A stretch of 64,000 nucleotides of DNA from Glutinoglossum americanum (lineage: Eukaryota; Ascomycota; Geoglossomycetes; Geoglossales; Geoglossaceae), in the NCBI GenBank assembly GCA_020080175.1, contig JAGHQL010000022.1, forward strand, positions 1-64,000, in the 5' to 3' direction. This document shows, piece after piece, positions 58,016-64,000 of the stretch. Position 1 is the first letter of the stretch; each line of letters begins with the position of its first letter. The notes under the pieces are model-generated. The model was not told where the DNA came from and did no database searches. It saw only the letters and a list, made by a program, of their open reading frames with translations. A program made the translations under genes and the position numbers.

Positions 58016-58923
58016 GAATACAGGCTAGAAATGAGGACGTCCGGTTAAACTAGAACAATAAGCAAAAAAAAAAAAAACAACCGTGTTGCTTTTGCTTTAC
58101 TCGGCATGTACATACAATGTACCCGAAAACCAGCAGCCGAGGCAGTCAACGAACCGCTGTTGCCATCGTCGCCATCGTCGCCATCGCTGCCATCGCTGCC
58201 ATCGGGCATTTGTCGTTGCTGATAAATCCTCCCCGTCTGCGTGCCACGTCACGTGCGCATCCCGCATCCCGCACCCTTAGTCAGGAGCATGTGGGAGTCT
58301 CGTAACCGCGCCGTAAGCAACACACACAACACGCAAAGCAGCGGCGCTAACCGGATCCGGCTTTCGCCATTGCGTCATCTCCGGGTCTCCTCGTTCGAGC
58401 TTCGTCCTCTTCCGCACTCGAGCTTGTCGTCCGCCCTATCACGCCCGCCGCTTCGGCATGCGGCTTTCGACGTCTGTCTGCCGTTACAGATGGATTCGAA
58501 ATCGGATCCTCCCCGCTGCCGTGGAGGAGTGTAGTGGTGCTGCGAACGTGGGCGATACATACCCTGTGTGATGCGTGATGTTTACCGGTCCATCCAGTCC
58601 GTCCAGTCCATCCAGTCCATCCTGCCCATCCTGCCCATCCTGCCCATTTACCTGCAGTCTGTTATCCTGGCACCCTGTCCTGGCCTCTTTCCCGCCTCAA
58701 TTGTTTGCGTTCTTGCGTGGTGCATGTCACCACTCTACACTATAAGTACCCCTCCGTAATCTACCCCTCTTCCTGTTCCCGACCAACAGACTCTCCCATT
58801 GTACACGCCCAACCAACTGTGGTATTCTCTACCGATCCTCAATCAATCCTAAATCAATCCTACAGATCCTCACCCTGCAATTCTTCGTATCACTCAAGCT
58901 TCCCTTAAGTCAATAGCTTCATC
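58016..58923. promoter_or_regulatory. repeat-rich upstream region of the WrbA-type gene
   Basis: A poly-A run lies at about 58062-58076. 9-base tandem repeats occur at 58161-58206 (GCCATCGTC and GCCATCGCT) and 58586-58648 (TCCATCCAG then CCATCCTGC). The frames through these give VAIVAIAAIA-like strings, unlikely to be protein. The final 200 bases are a pyrimidine-rich leader. No gene is supported. Confidence 0.5.
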
Positions 58924-59785
58924 ATGGCACCGAAGATAGCTATCGTCACGGTACGTACACCAATACAAAAGTTCTCGACGGCGTGCTTCTCCTAGTAGTA
59001 GCCCACCGTGTGAATTGCGCTCCCCTTGCAGCTTCCCCTTGATGTTTATACATCAGCTCGCAGTAAACCGTATACAAAACGGTATCTAACATCCCCAGTA
59101 TTCTTTGTACGGCCACATCCACAAGCTGGCCGATGCCGTGGAGGAGGGCATCAAGAAAGCGGGAGGCACGGCGGATCGCTACCAGTAAGCTCTTCCTCTT
59201 ACGATACAAATATGCTTGTAGCTAACCAAAATTCCAGAGTAGGAGAGACCCTTTCCGATGAGATCCTAGAGAAGATGCATGCCCCTCCCAAGCCGGATCT
59301 GCCAATTATCACCCCGAGCAAGCTCGCCGAGTACGACGCCTTCCTGTTTGGCATCCCTACTCGTTATGGTAACATGCCAGCCCAATGGAAAACTTTCTGG
59401 GATGCTACCGGCGGTCTCTGGATGTCTGGTGGCCTTTGGGGCAAGTATGCTGGTATCTTTGTGTCGACCGGCACGCCAGGTGGCGGCCAAGAATCTACCG
59501 TTCTTGCGAGTATGAGCACGTTGGCACATCACGGAATCATCTACGTGCCTCTAGGCTACAAGACTTCGTTCTCAATCCTGGGGAACTTGAGCGAAGTTAG
59601 GGGAGGCTCGCCTTGGGGCGCTGGTACATTCGCTGTAAGCATATACTCGTGCTAAAATCTAAAGTCCATACTGATTCAGCGATCAGGGTGCGGATGGCTC
59701 TCGCACGCCCACTACGTTGGAACTGGAACTGGCCACCCTCCAAGGCGAGGCCTTCTACTCTACCGTGTCGAAGGTCAGCTTTTGA
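58924..59785 (+). CDS. NAD(P)H:quinone oxidoreductase, WrbA/Pst2 type
   Basis: FMN flavodoxin-like enzyme that reduces quinones by two electrons, protecting from oxidative stress; in yeasts at eisosomes. Exons 58924-58950, 59099-59184, 59238-59634 and 59687-59785 give 202 residues. The phosphate-binding loop is [35 protein letters not shown] and [15 protein letters not shown] are the FMN and quinone-site blocks, and [20 protein letters not shown] ends the fold. A GTCAGC near the stop could act as a donor and extend the C-terminus; I kept the simpler stop. Downstream of MSH1 and the repeat cluster. Confidence 0.93.
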
Positions 59786-60401
59786 CTAGACGGCCTCAAG
59801 GGTCAAGATCCCAGCGGGGAAGGGAGCAAGGGTAGAGCAACGGATGAAAATGGGCAAGCGCCTCGTGATGGTGCTGCTGGACCGACCACGGAAGACAAGT
59901 CTGCAGTTTCTCAACCACCACAGCAGCAAGAGCAAGAAGGGAAGGATAGGAAAGGGCCTTGCGGGTTGCCGCTCAAGTGCATTGTTCTATGACGTTAGCT
60001 GTCGCTGTTTAATTCTGTTGCTTGCATCATGTCGCTAATGGGTATAACTTTCTTTTTTTTCCAATCGTGGTTGGCAGCCATTGTAGCTTTTTGTTTATTA
60101 TCACTGGCGCCTTGATGAAAGTCTCACTTGCCGGTGTAACAATCGCGTACGCCCAACGTAAACATCAATTTCCAGTCATTGCGACTCTATCCAAATCCAC
60201 CCCCCTCTACCACCACTCAAGGACGAAACCTCTTTGCGCGGCTAATACACGAGCTGCCCGCCCCTCACTACCCGCGAGAGGGTATCCCAAACGAAGGGGA
60301 CAAGATGCGTAGACTCGGGAGCCTTTTCTCGGACGAATCAACGAGCCTGTCGCGACGCACAGTTCTGCTGTCCTTCCCTTCCCACGTAATTCAAGTCCTT
60401 A
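59786..60401. other. convergent 3' intergenic region
   Basis: 616 bases between the WrbA-type stop (+) and the coiled-coil gene stop (-). Probably two 3' UTRs. T-runs near 60050 lie here. The long frames are chance. Confidence 0.4.
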
Positions 60402-60788
60402 TCACACCCTCCCCTTCACCTCCTCCTTGCCCTTCGTCTTTTCGTCGTCCCCTTCCTTCTTCGCCGTCTCGACTGCCGCCTCCAGCCTCTTAGCGTACCC
60501 TACGAGGGCGATAATACGTTAGATTTATTTTTTATTTTTATTTTTTCTTCTCAAGACTCTCCGCTTAGGACAGCGCGAACGCACCGTGCACCGCCGTGAA
60601 GTTTTCGACCGTACCCTCAACGCTGGCGGCGATGACGTCGACGTATCCCTTCAACATCTCGAAACTGGCTCGGACCGTCTGTAGTCGTTTGAGCTCCTGA
60701 TGGGGTTTAGCATGTTTGCGGTGGAGGGACAACCGGAGCGACGCACGAGCTCAAGATCGGGGTCCTCTCTGGTCGGGTTCGGTGGCAT
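60402..60788 (-). CDS. small coiled-coil protein, unrecognised
   Basis: Three exons (60747-60788, 60585-60696, 60402-60499) join in phase to 83 residues using a GTGCGT donor at 60741-60746, a GTGCGT donor at 60579-60584 and AG acceptors. It starts MPPNPTREDPDLELELKRLQ, continues with a heptad-like helix (TVRASFEMLKGYVDVIAASV, then EGTVENFTAVHGYAKRLEAA), and ends in a very charged Lys/Glu tail. The agreement of two introns with phase, and the clean amphipathic helix, argue for a real gene. Size and shape recall small kinetochore (DASH) or BLOC-type subunits, but I cannot match any family, so no function is assigned. Confidence 0.58.
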
Positions 60789-61282
60789 TGGTTTTCTATG
60801 CGGCAAGATCTGGGCGTTGAGGGTTGCTGGTACAAGCATCCTCCGGCGCAAGTAGAAACCGACTTGCCGAAGAGCTTGGGTCCAAGATATCAAGGGCGTG
60901 ACACACTGATACCGGGGAAGGGACGTGTGGGACGTGTGGGACGTGTGGACGTGCACGGTTTACCCGGTGACAAATCAAAACTATCCAGGGCGCACCGCCC
61001 GTCCAATTGTCGTCTCCGCGCTGTTGGTTTGTTCAGAGGGACTTGCCGCGATGCCGGCACCCCAGACAAAGGCGGTCGGGGTGTCGGCATCTGGACTGGG
61101 GCAAGCGCATACGTAGTAGGACGGCCGGTCTCTCGTCTCTTGTTTAGATATCCTCTCTGGAACGCTCCCATTCTTTTTTTTCTGCGGATCTATTCAAGCC
61201 CCAATCCAACCGCCTGAGTCTCCAACATAAACTGGTCCCGCGCTCTTCGCTCTTCTCTACAGACCTCAGAGCCGTAGTGAGC
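60789..61282. promoter_or_regulatory. divergent intergenic region, coiled-coil gene / MFS gene
   Basis: 494 bases between two start codons. Includes a 10-base tandem repeat (GGGACGTGTG, three copies plus) at 60919-60954, which could be a promoter element or simple repeat. No gene is supported. Confidence 0.45.
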
Positions 61283-63786
61283 ATGGAGAAGGAAGGAATG
61301 GCGGCCGCCGAAGACCCTGGGTCTACCAATTCTGTCGGCCACAATGCCAGCCCGACGATCCCCGCAGTGTCGGAAAATCCTCCACCACCAGAGGCGGATA
61401 AAGATGGCTCCGGGCGGACGAAACTTCAGACGACAATTATTATGGTAGCGTTATGCGTATGTTCCGACGCCCAAGCTTTCCAGTTGGCAAATGGACGTTG
61501 ATTCGGGGTCTTGTGTATTTTTTTTTATAAAATGCAGATGGCGGTATTTCTCTCAGCGATCGATCAGGTTTGTTAGCACCCGACAGGTCCTGCTTGAAGA
61601 TATACAATTTTCGAAGTGACGGGCTAATTGGGCAATTGGTCTATCGCACGCGTGCAGACCATCATCACAACGGCGCTACCGGTGATCTCGGAGCATTTCC
61701 AATCGTCGTCCGGATATACATGGATTGGCGCTGCGTATGTTTCCCCGGTCCGCGCCCTACCCTCGCTGATCTTTCTCCCCGCCAAGGTATCTGTTAGGCT
61801 GTGCTTCAACCGTGCCATCGTGGGGAAAATTAAGGTTCGTCTCTGCTCCCCTTTTTTTTAATTTTGGGCCTTTTTTTATTTATTTATTCCCATAACGAAG
61901 TATGGGATGGATTAAATTAACACGCGACTAGCGATATCTGGGGGCGTAAACCCATTCTCCTGACCGCTGCGGGTGTTTTCTTCATCGGTAGTCTGCTAGG
62001 TGGGGCCTCCACCAGCGTTACGATGCTTATTGTTGGCCGCGCTATCCAAGGCATGGGCGGAGGAGGGTGTATTATTTTAGTTAACATATGCATCTCGGAT
62101 ATGTTTTCTATGAGGTAAGACTACCTCCTTAAATATTGTAGTAGACAATTGCTGGTTTACTGGACTAGGAATCGGGCTACTTATTTTGGTACGTATGGAA
62201 AATTGCTTTACTTCGGGGGACCCTCGTTGCTAACGCCTCGTAGGCTTCGTCGGAATGGTGTGGGCGATAGCTAGTTCGGTTGGCCCAGTTTTAGGGGGAG
62301 TATTCACACAGAAGGTGCGTTTCACCCGGCCTGTATCATGCACCATTGCTAACCGCTTCTTAGGCCTCCTGGCGCTGGTGCTTTTATATCAATCGTCAGA
62401 ATTACCTTGCTACCTTGGCTGGAATTTATGCTCACCCACTCAACAGTACCAGCAAGCGGACTCGCAATGGTTATGATCGCCTTCTTTCTGCACCTACATA
62501 CCCCTAGGACGCCGCTCGTTGACGGCCTGAAAGCTATTGACTGGCTTGGTGTGTTTGCCTACCTTCGTGGTTACGGTCATGTGTGCTAAAATACTCGTCA
62601 TTCAAGGTAGCGTTACCGTCATTGGGGGAGTTGTCATGTTTCTGGTTGGCCTTCAGCTTGGCGGTGTAGTATTCCCGTGGAACTCTGTGACAGTCGTTTG
62701 CTTGGTTGTATTTGGGCTTGTAACCCTTGCGGTATTCCTCGTTGTCGAATGGAAGATCCCAGAATACCCGGTCATGCCCCTACGGATCTTTAGGCACCGG
62801 TCCAACATCGCTGCACTGGTGGTCTGCTTCTGCCATGGAATGGTAAGCCCATTCCAAAACCACCGCTTCTCCTAGATCTATCCTGACTCTCTCGAACCCA
62901 GGCCTTCATAGCAGGCGCCTACTACTTACCACTTTACTTCCAAGCTGTGCTTGGAGAGGGTCCCCTCATTTCCGGTATCCTCCTTCTGCCTTATGCCCTC
63001 ACCCTTTCCATCGGCTCTGGTGTCGTTGGCATCTTCATCCGCAAGACAGGCCGCTACCTCGAAGCTATCTGGTTCGGCATGGTTGTCATGACCCTTGGAA
63101 TGGGCCTCTTGATTGACCTCCCTCTTGTCCCGAGCTGGCCACGTATCATTCTCTACCAGGTGGTCGCCGGTATCGGCGCTGGACCGAACTTTCAGGCTCC
63201 TCTTATCGCGTTGCAGTCAATGATCTCCCCAAGAGATATCGCCACAGCCACGTCGACGTTTGGCTTCACGAGAAACATTGGGACCAGCATCGCCGTCGTC
63301 ATAGGCGGTGTGGTCTTCCAGAACGGCATGCAAGATCAAGTCGCAGGGCTGAGGGCTAGCCTGGGTGATAGGACGGCGGCATTACTGTCTGGAGGTACAG
63401 CGGGAGCGAATGTGAGGATCGTGAATTCGTTGCCACATGCAAAGAAAGCTATTGCGAGGGAGGCATTCCGATTAGCGTTGAGGAAGATGTGGATTCTATT
63501 CGTGGGTGTAAGTGCATTTGGGATGGTTGCAAGTTTATTTGTTGGTGAGTTTCATACTGGCCGAACTTCCACGACCTGGAAGATTGTTCCGGTCACCCTG
63601 AGTCACGACTATAAGAGAGCTTTACTAACGGATTTTCCGATGTCAGGGAAGCAAACATTGAGTAAAGAGAACCTACAGGTGAAGACAGGGCTGCCACAGC
63701 GTGATGAATACAACAAGGACGGAGACCAAGGCATAGTGCCAGCAGTAGTCGGTGATTCTAGGGGTGATGTCATAGATAAAGTTTAG
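61283..63786 (+). CDS. MFS transporter, DHA2 (14-TMS) drug/toxin efflux type
   Basis: Eleven exons join in phase to 618 residues: 61283-61456, 61538-61567, 61658-61734, 61787-61834, 61932-62114, 62169-62188, 62244-62314, 62364-62394, 62447-62548, 62607-62842, 62902-63786. TMS1 ends MAVFLSAIDQ then TIITTALPVI, the DHA2 motif D1. Motif A is KLSDIWGRKP; SVGPVLGGVF is motif C. About 14 hydrophobic segments follow, with GIGAGPNFQAPLIALQSMIS late. The exons of 20, 30 and 31 bases are unusually short. A Pro-rich acidic N-tail and a polar C-tail are cytosolic. Substrate unknown; no toxin or metabolite cluster is adjacent inside the window. Confidence 0.9.
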
Positions 63787-64000
63787 AGATCCTAGTGATT
63801 TTCATGATTGGTTTTGACGGGCACCTTTAGGGCTTGTAATTGTTAAGGAAATAGCAACTGTATTCTCATTTCTTGGTTCAAGCTCTTGTATGCAGGCAAT
63901 TAAGATGCCCGTTGCTTAGAGAAGCGAGATCTATAATATCCAGTCAGGACTAATAAAAAAAAAAATACTAACCTTCCCCTTTGGGCTGATACTGCCGAAC
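63787..64000. other. window edge, 3' flank of the MFS gene
   Basis: 214 bases with a poly-A run near 63955. Probably the 3' UTR. The next gene is out of view. Confidence 0.4.

Noticed and set aside
58140-58300. Short proteins with VAIVAIAAIA strings
   Set aside because: They arise from a 9-base tandem repeat and lack support as genes.
61283-63786. Secondary-metabolite or toxin cluster around the MFS pump
   Set aside because: No synthase, oxidase set or pathway regulator lies nearby; the adjoining WrbA-type and coiled-coil genes do not form a pathway.

Overview
The window is eukaryotic, from a filamentous ascomycete (Pezizomycotina). Almost every gene is broken by short introns of about 45-120 bases with GT(A/T/G)NGT-type donors, a CTAAC/CTGAC-like branch site and an AG acceptor. 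The gene set is also typical of mould genomes: a FlbC-type C2H2 regulator, Lcl3, a DUF3712 membrane protein, a DHA2-type MFS pump and a fungal F-box protein. I cannot name the class or genus from sequence alone. No prophage, CRISPR array or intact transposon was seen.

Layout. 0.7-13.9 kb is dense core genome: nitronate monooxygenase (-), a doubtful small gene (+), a vezatin/Inp2-like membrane protein (-), EMC6 (+), UTP12 (-), Arp2/3 subunit 2 (+), LCL3 (+) and SEC9 (+). 14.0-18.5 kb is a 4.5-kb gap in front of a FlbC-like zinc-finger gene (+). 20.5-31.1 kb holds UBA3 (-), TEL2 (+), RPC40 (-), the 49-kDa complex I subunit (+) and PCNA (+). 32.3-34.5 kb is a Nif1/Dsf2-like Sel1-repeat gene (+), followed by a 3.3-kb gap. 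37.9-43.1 kb has a DUF3712 protein (+), TRM82 (-) and ribosomal stalk protein P0 (+). 44.4-57.1 kb has an F-box protein (+), a GNAT acetyltransferase (-), HEM12 (+), cytosine deaminase (+), a Ydj1-type DnaJ (+) and MSH1 (+). 57.1-58.9 kb is repeat-rich. 58.9-63.8 kb has a WrbA-type flavoprotein (+), an unrecognised 83-residue coiled-coil protein (-) and an 11-exon MFS transporter (+).

Exons were assembled by hand by matching splice sites to reading phase and family conservation. For nearly every gene the summed exon length is a multiple of three and gives a protein of normal family length, so I see no clearly broken host gene. Housekeeping functions dominate: ribosome biogenesis and translation (UTP12, RPC40, TRM82, P0), genome maintenance (PCNA, MSH1, TEL2), membrane traffic and organelles (SEC9, EMC6, vezatin-like), and protein modification or folding (UBA3, DnaJ). 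Several divergent pairs share short promoters (UTP12/ARPC2, RPC40/NUO49, TRM82/P0). No secondary-metabolite cluster is evident.

The most notable items are a PCNA start codon that appears to be split by an intron, a diverged dispersed repeat family at three places in the window, and a small unrecognised coiled-coil gene.
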